The translations under genes were made by a program, and so were the position numbers. The notes beneath the pieces were generated by a model that had not been told where the DNA came from, ran no database searches, and saw nothing but the letters and a program-made list of their open reading frames with translations. A stretch of 64,000 bases of DNA, from contig JAJPIK010000067.1 in assembly GCA_021324795.1 (NCBI GenBank), positions 62,001 to 126,000 on the forward strand. Direction: 5' to 3'. Every line of letters begins with the position of its first letter. Position 1 is the stretch's first letter. The stretch comes from Chloroflexota bacterium. GTDB taxonomy: Bacteria; Chloroflexota; UBA6077; FW602-bin22; CADDYW01. Of this stretch, positions 36,521 through 44,803 are shown one piece after another.

Positions 36521-37648
36521 GTGTCATCTCTGCCATTCGACGGCGAAAAGCTCACCTGCTTGCTTGACCAGGCTGGCTTGGATGCGATCGTGGCGACGAG
36601 CCGCCATAACATTCGTTATCTGACTGGCGGTTACTACGATCACTTTCACGCACGGGTCACGCGCGCTGGCAGCAGTCAGTACCTGGCCGCGGTTGGCATC
36701 CCGCGCGGCCGCTACGACGCGGCGTTCTATGTCGGTACTATCGGGGAGAAACGTCAGCTTGCCGAAATGCCGGTCTGGATCTCCAACGTCGACCTCTCTG
36801 GTGGGACAACTGTCAAGACGGCAGAAGTCGCGGCGCGCCAGTTGAAAGAGCGCGTGCCAGCCAGTGCGAAGATCGGCGTCGAGTTGCCTTTTCTTTCCGC
36901 GGACAGCCTTCTCGCTTTACAGCGGGAGCTCCCGCACGCGACTATCGTCGATTCGACCAACCTGCTCCACGAATTGCGCGCGATTAAGTCTGCGGCAGAA
37001 CTGGAAACCCTGCGCACCGTTGCCGACACGGTGGCCGAAGCGATCGCCGCGACCTTTCGCGCCGGTCGGGACAATCTGACGACGGCTGAAATGTCCGCTA
37101 TCTGCGAAAAGGAGATGACCGCTCGCGGTGTCGAATTTCTTTGGTCGTTCACAAACGCCGGACCAGGCTATCTGCGTGCACCGTCCTCCTTACTATGGGA
37201 ATCTGGCCGAGCCATGCACTTGGACTGTGGCGGCGAGATCGGCGATTACCTTGCCGACATCTGCCGGATGGGCCACCGCGGTAAGCCATCAACCCTGGCA
37301 AGCGAGCTTCACGCGGAATGTCTCGAGATCCAAAACGAGATTCGCAAGTTCGTTCGACCGGGCACGCCCTACGCCGAACTGGCTCGCGCTGGTGAGGAAG
37401 CCATGGCGCGAAGCGCTCATGGCTCAATCGGGCGTTTTGTCGCTCACGGCATCGGTATGGTCTCGCACGAGCAGCCTATGATCAGCCACGACAGTCAACG
37501 GCCGCTTGAAGCTGGTATGGTGCTCTCGATCGAAACCGAGTTCCTCCATCCCGAGGTCGGTCATCTAAAGATCGAAGACGTGGTAGCGGTGACTCCGGCG
37601 GGTTACGAAGGCTACGGCGATCTCGGGCGCGAGTGGCAGATCGTCTGA
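36521..37648 (+). CDS. M24 family metallopeptidase (Xaa-Pro aminopeptidase/creatinase-like)
   Basis: A 375-residue pita-bread enzyme. An N-terminal creatinase-like domain (about 1-140) is followed by the M24 domain. Likely metal ligands are D in MHLDCGGEIGDY, D in YLADICRMG, H in VAHGIGMVSHEQP, E in LSIETEFLHP and E in LKIEDVVAV, the complete D-D-H-E-E set. The start is GTG at 36521 after AAGGAGAA. Such proteins are dipeptidases or imidodipeptidases acting on Xaa-Pro bonds; substrate not certain. Confidence 0.9.
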   Translation: MSSLPFDGEKLTCLLDQAGLDAIVATSRHNIRYLTGGYYDHFHARVTRAGSSQYLAAVGIPRGRYDAAFYVGTIGEKRQLAEMPVWISNVDLSGGTTVKTAEVAARQLKERVPASAKIGVELPFLSADSLLALQRELPHATIVDSTNLLHELRAIKSAAELETLRTVADTVAEAIAATFRAGRDNLTTAEMSAICEKEMTARGVEFLWSFTNAGPGYLRAPSSLLWESGRAMHLDCGGEIGDYLADICRMGHRGKPSTLASELHAECLEIQNEIRKFVRPGTPYAELARAGEEAMARSAHGSIGRFVAHGIGMVSHEQPMISHDSQRPLEAGMVLSIETEFLHPEVGHLKIEDVVAVTPAGYEGYGDLGREWQIV

Positions 37649-37765
37649 CATCTACCCTGAAATTCCCTCTTCCCAAGAGAGAAGTTAGAGCTTGCCGTGC
37701 AGCCAGGGTCAGTGCTGCAATCATCGCGGGTCCGGCCTGAGAGCGACATCGGACGTCAGCAAAGC

Positions 37766-39214
37766 TTACGCCGAGGTGAGTCGCTCTGCCCACTTGGCTC
37801 GTCCCGTTGTTCTCAACCGTTCGAGATAGGCCGGCAACTGACCCCGCGTGTGGAGCGGGCCACCCTCGCTGATCACCGTCCACATCGGGTCGACGGGATG
37901 AGTCGCGGTACGCATCATCTCGCCATGCCACCGCTCAAGCAGATTCAATGCATACTCGACGACCCGCGGGCGCTCGTCGGCTAGATCGTGCTGCTCGTGA
38001 GGATCCTCGGCTACATCGAACAGCATGACGTCGGGGAAAGCGTGGTAACCATCGTGGTAAGATCGAATACATAGGTAATGATCGAAGACGACTGACCGCT
38101 GGCAACTCCACGCGCCCTGCGAGATGACCAGATGATCCCGACCGGCTGCTTCACCACTGCGAAATGCCGCCGCGAAGCTTCGGCCGTCCCAGTTCTCCGG
38201 CACCTGTCCACCGGCCAGTTCCACCAGCGTCGCTGCCCAGTCTTGTTGATAGTGGAAAGCATCGTCGACTCGACCGCTCTGACGATCGGTCACGCCTGGC
38301 CAGCGCACAATCAACGGTACGCGACTCGTACAAAAGTCGGCGAAGTGGTGGTCGCCGTAGACATTGAGCTCTCCCAGGTTCTCGCCATGGTCTGCGGAAA
38401 CCATGATCACGGTATCATCCAGCACACCCTGATCGGCCAAGGCGTTGAGCAGTCGACCAACGTGGGTGTCGGCATAAAGAACCCCGGTATCGTAGCCATC
38501 AAACATCATCCGGACCGCGGCCATTGAATCGGCCTGGGATGGCTGACGACGATAACGTGGTGGCACCGGGGCAAAACCTTGGATCTCCTGGGCTGAGTGT
38601 GGCCCGCAGCCATTCCAATGTTGCTGACGCACCTCTTCGGTGAGCCAGTCCGGTAGCGGCTCTTCCTCGAAGGGATCGCCGAACTCATCAGGAGTTCGAT
38701 AGGGTGTATGAGGATCCCAGAAGTTGACGTGAAGGAACCAGTTGTCCGACTTCCCGTTTCGGGCGATCCAATCGAGAGCAACCGGAGCAATTTCATCGGC
38801 CCGTTCTAGGCCTCCCTTGCCCGTGTTGTAGACCTCGTTGAAATTGGCGTACCAGTGCCAGGCCGAGTGGCGTTCGCCAAACGGACTCACCGTGACAGTT
38901 CGGAAACCGGCCACTCGCAAACACGCCATCCAGCTCGTCATTCCAAGGCGGGAGCGAAAGCGGCGTGCCGGCCCTTCGATAAACGGATCCGCCGCGACGC
39001 CACCGTGGTTGATCACCCCGTTGTGGATCCCAAATCGCCCGGTGAACAACGCGGTACGACTGGGCAAGCACGGCGCGTCGGGAACAAAGCAGTTGGTGAA
39101 TCGCACGCCTTCCGCCGCGAGACGATCAATGTTGGGGCTCGTTTGTCGATGGTAACCATAGCAGCCAAGGTGATCCGGTCGTAATGAGTCAATGTCGACG
39201 TAGAGAATTCGCAT
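37766..39214 (-). CDS. Sulfatase (formylglycine-dependent)
   Basis: A 482-residue cytosolic type I sulfatase. [16 protein letters not shown] at the N-terminus gives the first metal site; C49 in [12 protein letters not shown] is the formylglycine precursor; [11 protein letters not shown] near residue 280 gives the second metal site. A strong GGGAGGAGG precedes the ATG. It is divergent from the cyclic-amide gene at 39524 and convergent with the M24 peptidase. Sequence details differ from the sulfatase at 6806, so it is not a recent copy. The substrate is unknown. Confidence 0.92.
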   Translation of the reverse strand: MRILYVDIDSLRPDHLGCYGYHRQTSPNIDRLAAEGVRFTNCFVPDAPCLPSRTALFTGRFGIHNGVINHGGVAADPFIEGPARRFRSRLGMTSWMACLRVAGFRTVTVSPFGERHSAWHWYANFNEVYNTGKGGLERADEIAPVALDWIARNGKSDNWFLHVNFWDPHTPYRTPDEFGDPFEEEPLPDWLTEEVRQQHWNGCGPHSAQEIQGFAPVPPRYRRQPSQADSMAAVRMMFDGYDTGVLYADTHVGRLLNALADQGVLDDTVIMVSADHGENLGELNVYGDHHFADFCTSRVPLIVRWPGVTDRQSGRVDDAFHYQQDWAATLVELAGGQVPENWDGRSFAAAFRSGEAAGRDHLVISQGAWSCQRSVVFDHYLCIRSYHDGYHAFPDVMLFDVAEDPHEQHDLADERPRVVEYALNLLERWHGEMMRTATHPVDPMWTVISEGGPLHTRGQLPAYLERLRTTGRAKWAERLTSA

Positions 39215-39523
39215 CGATTTCCTCCTCCCTCACGATAGACAGACAATGGGCTGCATCGAATCGAGATTGCTTGATGCCAAGCGACAGACAGGATGCTGGA
39301 GCACACCACGGTCGATGACATCGACCATTGTAGCACCATCGTTTGACGATCGATGGTATAACCGACCAGCTCCTGGCCATTGTCACGCTAACACAAGAAT
39401 CGACCAATATTCCAGTCATGTGTGCACAATGACCGGGAGCTGGTACACGAGTACGATCTGAGCCAGCCCGGCACAACGCATAAATTCGGCAGACATCACT
39501 TTTTCAAATACAGGAGTCTTGCG
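39215..39523. promoter_or_regulatory. Divergent control region with two CGATG-type palindromes
   Basis: No gene is seen in these 309 bases. A perfect 17-bp palindrome GGTCGATG-A-CATCGACC spans 39310-39326. Next to it, ACCATCG-N9-CGATGGT spans 39335-39357. Between them on the minus strand is TACAAT (39327-39332), preceded by TGC (extended -10), a good promoter for the sulfatase. The repeated CATCG/CGATG half-sites around the -10 look like a repressor site (inference). Confidence 0.55.
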
Positions 39524-40633
39524 ATGGCGATGCGCGCTTTCGTATTCCGGGTGCCGATGGCCAATCCGGCCGACGTGTCGGGAGTGGCCGAGTTATTTGA
39601 CTCGGGCCAAGTACGTCCCGAAAACGTCGTCGCTATTCTCGGCAAGACCGAGGGTAACGGCTGTGTTAACGACTTCACCCGCGGCTATGCCACCTTTGCC
39701 TTCACCCATCTCCTTGCCGAGCGAATTGGTTGCTCGTTTAAGGAAGTGGATGAGCGCGTCCAATTGATTATGTCTGGTGGAACCGAAGGAATTCTCAGTC
39801 CACACTGCACAGTTTTCGCGCGCGAGCCAGCCTCGGCGATTCCCCAGGGGCCAAAGCGTCTTGTCATCGGCACGGCCTCCACCAAGCCATATCGTCCCGA
39901 GGAGGTTGGCACGCTGGTTCAGGTCGACGCCGTCGCTGCCGCGGTTCGCCAGGCGGTAGCGGATGCCGGGATCGCCGATCGCACTGACGTCCATTTTGTT
40001 CAGATCAAGTGTCCTTTGCTGACCTCGGACCGGATTCATGATGCGCGCCGGCGTGGCCAAACCGTTGTCACTGACGACACCTACAAGTCGATGGGCTATT
40101 CGCGTGGCGCGTCCGCTTTAGGCGTCGGGGTTGCCTTGGGCGAAATCAGCCGTGAATGCTTGACCAACGCATCGATCCTCCATGATTGGAATCTGTACTC
40201 TAGCGTTGCCTCAACCTCGGCCGGCATCGAGTTGCTTCGAGACGAGATCATTGTCATCGGTAATGCGCCGGGTGCGCCAAGCGAATTGGTTGTCGATCAC
40301 GCAGTGATGCGGGACGCGATCGATGGCAACGCGGTACGCCAAGCGCTGGCTGGAGTAGGTGTCGACGCGGTCCAGTCAACTTTTACCGAAATCGCCGCGC
40401 GCGTCGTGAACGTCTTTGCCAAGGCGGAAGCCGACCCAACCGGCTTCGTTCGCGGTCGTCGCCACACTATGCTCAACGATTCGGACATCAACAACACTCG
40501 TCATGCCCGGGCGGTGGTCGGCGCGGTCATCGCTAGCATCGTTGGAGACCCGCTCATCTACGTCTCAGGAGGTGCGGAGCATCAAGGACCTGTCGGTGGC
40601 GGACCGATCGCTGTCATCGCCCAGGCAACGTAA
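39524..40633 (+). CDS. Ring-opening amidohydrolase (cyanuric acid hydrolase/barbiturase family)
   Basis: A 369-residue member of the small AtzD/barbiturase family, which opens cyclic imide rings such as cyanuric acid or barbiturate. The three-fold internal repeat and its Ser/Lys pairs can be seen: [46 protein letters not shown] and [16 protein letters not shown]. The start is ATG 39524 after CAGGAG. It is followed after 38 bp by an NCS1 permease, which suggests uptake and hydrolysis of a cyclic amide as nitrogen source. Confidence 0.9.
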   Translation: MAMRAFVFRVPMANPADVSGVAELFDSGQVRPENVVAILGKTEGNGCVNDFTRGYATFAFTHLLAERIGCSFKEVDERVQLIMSGGTEGILSPHCTVFAREPASAIPQGPKRLVIGTASTKPYRPEEVGTLVQVDAVAAAVRQAVADAGIADRTDVHFVQIKCPLLTSDRIHDARRRGQTVVTDDTYKSMGYSRGASALGVGVALGEISRECLTNASILHDWNLYSSVASTSAGIELLRDEIIVIGNAPGAPSELVVDHAVMRDAIDGNAVRQALAGVGVDAVQSTFTEIAARVVNVFAKAEADPTGFVRGRRHTMLNDSDINNTRHARAVVGAVIASIVGDPLIYVSGGAEHQGPVGGGPIAVIAQAT

Positions 40634-40671
40634 CACTGATCAGTGACGTTCCGGAGAGAAGGGAGAGCAAG

Positions 40672-42138
40672 GTGGACGACATCGCTGAGGTCGGCGACCT
40701 CACCAATATTCCGAAAACTCGCCTGTATAACGAAGATCTCGCGCCGGCTGGACCGGCTCGGCGCACCTGGAGCACCTACAATTATTCAGCACTCTGGATT
40801 GGCATGACGCATCAGATTCCAACGTACATCGTGGCCGGTGGCTTGATCGCCCTCGGCATGAGCTGGTGGCAGGCAATTATCACAGTCGCTGTTGCGAACG
40901 TGCTCATTCTGATTCCGATCCTCTTGAACTCGCACGTAGGTGCCAAGTACGGTATTCCGTTTCCGGTGGTAGTGCGCGCACCGTATGGCGTGTTTGGGTC
41001 CAACCTTCCCGCGCTCATGCGAGCAATCGTCGCCTGCGGCTGGTTCGGGATTCAAACCTGGATTGGTGGTACGGCAGTCAATCAAGCATTTAGCGTATTA
41101 GTTCCGGGTTGGGCCACTTTTGGCGGCATGGTTGGCGGACAGACGCCCGGTATGTGGATCAGTTTTGCCATCTTCTGGGCTCTTAACGTTTACATCATTT
41201 TCCGCGGTATGGATACTCTTCGTCGTTTCGAGAACTGGGCGGGTCCCGCTGTCCTGGTCTTCGCCGGTATGTTACTTGTTTGGATGGTCATCGCGGCTCA
41301 CGGCTTCGGACCAATCCTGGCGCAGCCCAGCAAGTTCCACGATCTTGGCAGCTTTCTCCCCGTCTTTATTCCATCCATGACCGGCATTATGGGGCTCTGG
41401 GCAACGCTCTCGCTGAACGTGCCTGATTTCACCCGATTTGCGAAGAATCAGCGCGCTCAGCTCATCGGCCAGAGCATCGCGCTGCCAACGACGATGACCC
41501 TCTTCGCGACAATGGGTGCCGTGATCACTTCGGCCTCCGCTGTCGTCTTCGGCAAGGCAGAATGGGATCCGGTCGTGCTCGCCGGTCACTTTACCATCCC
41601 CATCATCGTCGTCATCGCGATGTTCAACGTCGCACTCGCGACGCTTTCCGTCAACATCGCAGCGAACGTCGTTTCGCCATCCTATGACTTCTCGAACGTC
41701 CTACCGAAATACATTGACCTGAAGCTCGGCGGCCTGATCACTGGCATCCTGGGTATCATCCTCCAGCCGTGGCGCCTGCTCGCCGATCCGTCTGGTTTCA
41801 TTTTCAACTGGCTGCTTGGCTACGGCGGCGGCATGGGAACTATTGCCGGGGTGATGATTGCTGATTACTGGCTGGTCCGACGACGGACAATGCGTGTCCG
41901 AGACCTCTATCTCGAGAATGGCGAGTATACCTATACTGGTGGCTGGAACCTGCGGGCCGTGTTCGCGACCATCGTCGGGCTGTTCTTCGCCTGGGGAGGG
42001 CTGGTAATCCCGGTCATGCGACCGCTTTACGATTATGGCTGGTTCGTCGGCTTCTTCGCCGGGCTGATTGTTTACTGGATGGTGAACACCTGGAATGCAC
42101 CGGCTGAAGCCCCACGGCTGGTGAGTCAAGCTGAGTAG
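40672..42138 (+). CDS. NCS1 family purine/pyrimidine/allantoin permease
   Basis: A 488-residue integral membrane protein with about 12 helices. The N-terminal LYNEDLAPAGPARRTW and YNYSALWIGMTHQIPTYI match the NCS1 family (cytosine, uracil, hydantoin and allantoin transporters, sodium- or proton-driven), as do GWFGIQTWIGG near residue 123 and SPSYDFSNVLP near 336. The start is GTG after GGGAGAGCAAG. The adjacent cyclic-amide hydrolase suggests a heterocyclic imide as cargo (inference). Confidence 0.92.
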   Translation: MDDIAEVGDLTNIPKTRLYNEDLAPAGPARRTWSTYNYSALWIGMTHQIPTYIVAGGLIALGMSWWQAIITVAVANVLILIPILLNSHVGAKYGIPFPVVVRAPYGVFGSNLPALMRAIVACGWFGIQTWIGGTAVNQAFSVLVPGWATFGGMVGGQTPGMWISFAIFWALNVYIIFRGMDTLRRFENWAGPAVLVFAGMLLVWMVIAAHGFGPILAQPSKFHDLGSFLPVFIPSMTGIMGLWATLSLNVPDFTRFAKNQRAQLIGQSIALPTTMTLFATMGAVITSASAVVFGKAEWDPVVLAGHFTIPIIVVIAMFNVALATLSVNIAANVVSPSYDFSNVLPKYIDLKLGGLITGILGIILQPWRLLADPSGFIFNWLLGYGGGMGTIAGVMIADYWLVRRRTMRVRDLYLENGEYTYTGGWNLRAVFATIVGLFFAWGGLVIPVMRPLYDYGWFVGFFAGLIVYWMVNTWNAPAEAPRLVSQAE

Positions 42139-42184
42139 AGGCGACACCTGTAGCGAAACCTGATACTATTTGCCCAAGACGACT

Positions 42185-42232
42185 GAGGTGGGATGACCTC
42201 CCGTGCTGAGGCACGGATGGGATCTTCATCCG
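42185..42232 (+). ncRNA. Structured leader candidate with alternative hairpins
   Basis: Three perfect stems crowd 48 bases: GAGGT/ACCTC (42185-42189 with 42196-42200), CCGTGC/GCACGG (42201-42206 with 42211-42216) and CGGATG/CATCCG (42214-42219 with 42227-42232). Stems 2 and 3 share CGG at 42214-42216 and cannot fully form together, as in an attenuator or riboswitch switch. It lies 42 bases upstream of the SDR start and after the permease stop. No known riboswitch class was recognised. Confidence 0.4.
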
Positions 42233-42273
42233 TCGCCGCAACTTCCTCACTCTTTCGGACAGAGAGGAACTAG

Positions 42274-43059
42274 ATGGCAATATTGGATCAGATGCGGCTC
42301 GATGGCCGCATTGCCCTGGTGACCGGGGCAAGCCACGGAATTGGCGAGGGTATTGCGCGCGGCCTCGCCGAGGCTGGTGCCAATGTCGCGATCTCTGCAC
42401 GCTCCAAGGATGATCTCGAGCGCGTCGCGATGGGCATCCGGGCGCTTGGGAGACAGGCTTTAGTTGTGCCAACTGACCTCAGCCGATTAGACGCCGTGCA
42501 GCCGCTGGTCAATCGCACACTTGAAGAGTTTGGCGCAATCGATATCCTCGCGAACGTCGCCGGAGTCGGCTTCCGCAAGAATATTCTCGATTGCACCCCC
42601 GCCGATTGGGATCACGTCATCAACATTCACATTCGAGCAGTCTATTTCCTGTCACAAGCGGTGGCACGCGTGATGATCCGCCAGAAGCAAGGCAAGATCA
42701 TCAACATCGCCTCGATGAATAGCTACCGCGGTTTCCAAGGACTTTCGCTGTATGGACTAGCCAAGGCCGCGGTCCTTCAGCTCACGAAAACGATGGCGGT
42801 CGAATGGGCCGACTACAATATCCAGGTGAATGGCATTGCACCAGGCTGGATCATGACTCCGATGCTCGACACGATGCAGGAAGACCGCAAGCAATGGGTT
42901 CTTGACCACACTCCCCAGCACCGCATGGGCACACCGACCGATATCGCTGGATTGGCGGTTTACCTGGCGAGTCCAGCCGCTGATTTCATCACCGGGCAAA
43001 CTTTTCCTGTTGACGGCGGCTTTACCGCCGGCCACCCCTGGCCTGCACTACCGAGCTGA
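42274..43059 (+). CDS. SDR family oxidoreductase
   Basis: A 261-residue classical short-chain dehydrogenase. VTGASHGIGEGIARGLAEAG near residue 16 binds the dinucleotide, NVAGVGF near 94, the catalytic Ser is in NIASMNSYRG near 148 and the YGLAK Tyr/Lys near 161; PVDGGFTAGHPW ends the protein. Sequence style resembles gluconate 5-dehydrogenase or glucose 1-dehydrogenase. GAGAGGAACTAG precedes the ATG. Its leader carries the hairpin cluster listed separately. Confidence 0.92.
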   Translation: MAILDQMRLDGRIALVTGASHGIGEGIARGLAEAGANVAISARSKDDLERVAMGIRALGRQALVVPTDLSRLDAVQPLVNRTLEEFGAIDILANVAGVGFRKNILDCTPADWDHVINIHIRAVYFLSQAVARVMIRQKQGKIINIASMNSYRGFQGLSLYGLAKAAVLQLTKTMAVEWADYNIQVNGIAPGWIMTPMLDTMQEDRKQWVLDHTPQHRMGTPTDIAGLAVYLASPAADFITGQTFPVDGGFTAGHPWPALPS

Positions 43060-43110
43060 ATGAGCAAAGCACCGGGTTACCTTCACTCTCCGGCCCTTTG
43101 CCGGTCTGGG

Positions 43111-43668
43111 TTACATCCGCAGCTTCTCCACGACTTGTACGAGATCGTGCGCTTGACGCTCCCAACCCGGCCCCAGCCAGGCAGTAAGGTGACCATCATC
43201 CACGACCGAACGAAGCTGCTCTATTGTCCGGATGCCACGTTCCTGGAGATGGGTGATCGTAGCTGGATCGATGCCGAAATCGCCCAGCACAATCTCCAGC
43301 GTCGACGGTTCGGTAAATGCCTCGTCCGGCGCCGGGGGTAGGCGGCCGGGTGCGGTGATCCGGCGGAGGCTCTCAAATTTTCCATGCTGGCGCTGTAAGA
43401 GCTGCTCTAATAGGTCGGCCAGTGCATCAACCGCCACCCTGGCATCGGCCGCCCGCTCTTCACCCCGGAGCATCAGATTTCCCGCGACGATGACGTTTGC
43501 CTGGCAGACGTAATGATCTTGGACGTGCCGGGTGGGCTGTCGGGTTAGCTCAACCTCGATTCGCTCGATATGTGGCAGAAACTTATCGAGTCGACGAAAC
43601 TTCTGTTCGGCATAATTCTGGATCGTGTCATCCAGCACCATGTTTTTGCCGGTCATAACAACGTCCAC
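43111..43668 (-). CDS. Ribosome hibernation factor (HPF/RaiA-like) with unusual C-terminus
   Basis: A 185-residue protein. Residues 1-100 form the HPF/YfiA beta-alpha-beta-alpha domain (VDVVMTGKNMVLDDTIQNYA, FLPHIERIEVEL), which blocks the decoding centre of resting ribosomes. The normal long-HPF dimerisation tail is absent; instead residues about 125-185 (FGIDPATITHLQERGIRTIE and on) look like a helix-hairpin-helix module. I chose GTG 43668 because GAGGTGAT lies 6 bases upstream; the longer frame to 43749 (MSCSGCPMRNLC) is open but lacks a ribosome-binding site. Confidence 0.8.
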   Translation of the reverse strand: MDVVMTGKNMVLDDTIQNYAEQKFRRLDKFLPHIERIEVELTRQPTRHVQDHYVCQANVIVAGNLMLRGEERAADARVAVDALADLLEQLLQRQHGKFESLRRITAPGRLPPAPDEAFTEPSTLEIVLGDFGIDPATITHLQERGIRTIEQLRSVVDDGHLTAWLGPGWERQAHDLVQVVEKLRM

Positions 43669-43729
43669 AGCAGCATCACCTCGCGCACGCCTTGCTGCCG
43701 CTCCAGCGAACGCGCACAAATTTCTCATT

Positions 43730-43757
43730 GGGCAGCCACTGCAGCTCAAGGCTGCCC
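43730..43757 (-). promoter_or_regulatory. Hairpin upstream of the hibernation factor gene
   Basis: GGGCAGCC and GGCTGCCC form a perfect 8-bp stem with a 12-base loop, 62 bases before the chosen GTG start. There is no T-run, so it is a leader structure and not a terminator. Confidence 0.4.
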
Positions 43758-43879
43758 TTGAGCGCCCGGCCGGAGCGGAACCATAACAACCACCGTCACC
43801 TGTCGGCCCAACAAGCTCATCGATCCAATGAGCCTCTTTCTACCTTCTACCATCCTTTCAGACGAGGGTGTGAAGGCGT

Positions 43880-44074
43880 CTAGTGCCGACTTTCCTTACC
43901 ACCACGACCGTGACCGGCCGGATGGCCAGCACCTTCTCCATGGTGCATGGTACTGAATGGCATACCTTTCTCTTCGCGTCTAGACTGCTTACCGGTTCCC
44001 CGAACGCTGGGGCTCACCGGCTCTTTCAAGCGATACGAGTGGGGTGCATTTTCGTCCCGACGTCGTTGTGCCAT
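43880..44074 (-). CDS. Small hydrophilic His/Gly/Arg-rich protein
   Basis: A 64-residue unknown protein, MAQRRRDENAPHSYRLKEPV at the start and GHPAGHGRGGKESRH at the end. It is highly charged, has no cysteine and no hydrophobic stretch, and is probably disordered. AGGAG lies 8 bases before the ATG and the frame is closed by TAG. The ribosome-binding site and position in an otherwise empty gap support it; no family was recognised. Confidence 0.5.
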   Translation of the reverse strand: MAQRRRDENAPHSYRLKEPVSPSVRGTGKQSRREEKGMPFSTMHHGEGAGHPAGHGRGGKESRH

Positions 44075-44379
44075 GATCGACGCTCCTAGTTCTGAAAATC
44101 TGCCTACCGCGCGACGGTCGCGATACCCCTGCTATTCAGGCATAGATGTTTGGGGGTGCAATGTCTATACCGTCGCCCAAACGCCTACGTATCCTCCTTG
44201 GCCTGAATCGGCTATACTGGAGCTACCATTCCGAGCCCATCGGCGCCGTCTCGGTGCACCGGCGCCGATGAAATTGGCAGCTAGCTCTCATCCCGTCGGC
44301 TGCGGCCGCGGACACCCTCTGGGTGCCTCTTCCGCTCGAAGCAGGAGATGGGCAGAGGTGGGGAGTTCAGAGGAGAATA
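44075..44379. other. Intergenic region with a long hairpin
   Basis: No convincing gene in these 305 bases. CATCGGCGCCG and CGGCGCCGATG at 44238-44270 form a perfect 11-bp stem with an 11-base loop. A TATACT at 44213-44218 could be the -10 of the Rieske gene, in which case the hairpin lies in its mRNA leader. Confidence 0.45.
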
Positions 44380-44781
44380 ATGGCACAACACGTCGTCGGA
44401 CGAGTCGCGGATATTCCGCCCGGTCAGCGCAAGATCGTCGAGCTGGAGGGGCGATCGATCGGCGTCTTCAACGTCAAGGGAACATTCTACGCACTGCGCA
44501 ATTCCTGCCCACACCAATCCGGCCCCCTCTGCCTCGGTAAGCTCAAGGGCCTCTTGACCGCGACCGACCAGAGCCACTTGGAGCTCAGCCGAGACGGAGA
44601 GATTATCCGCTGCCCCTGGCATGGTTGGGAGTTTGACGTCACCAATGGGCGCTCAATCTTCAATCCACACAAGCTACGCGTCCGGTCCTACGAAGTCACG
44701 ATCGAGCCAGATGAGGAGGACCCGAGTATCGAAACCTTCCCGGTCACGATCGAGCGTGGCCGCGTTGTCGTACACGTCTGA
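44380..44781 (+). CDS. Rieske 2Fe-2S domain protein
   Basis: A 133-residue stand-alone Rieske protein. Cluster ligands are C43 and H45 (NSCPHQSGPLC) and C78 and H81 (CPWHGWEFD). It has no catalytic mononuclear-iron domain, so it is a ferredoxin or small subunit feeding a partner oxygenase. The ATG at 44380 follows AGGAG. It is 22 bp upstream of an amidohydrolase, which suggests a joint role in degrading an aromatic or heterocyclic acid (inference). Confidence 0.92.
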   Translation: MAQHVVGRVADIPPGQRKIVELEGRSIGVFNVKGTFYALRNSCPHQSGPLCLGKLKGLLTATDQSHLELSRDGEIIRCPWHGWEFDVTNGRSIFNPHKLRVRSYEVTIEPDEEDPSIETFPVTIERGRVVVHV

Positions 44782-44803
44782 GTCACAAGTGAGGAGAAAT
44801 GCG

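Noticed and set aside
43669-43749. MSCSGCPMRNLC extension of the hibernation factor, a possible metal-binding leader
   Set aside because: An ideal ribosome-binding site points to GTG 43668 and the HPF fold begins there; the upstream part overlaps a hairpin.
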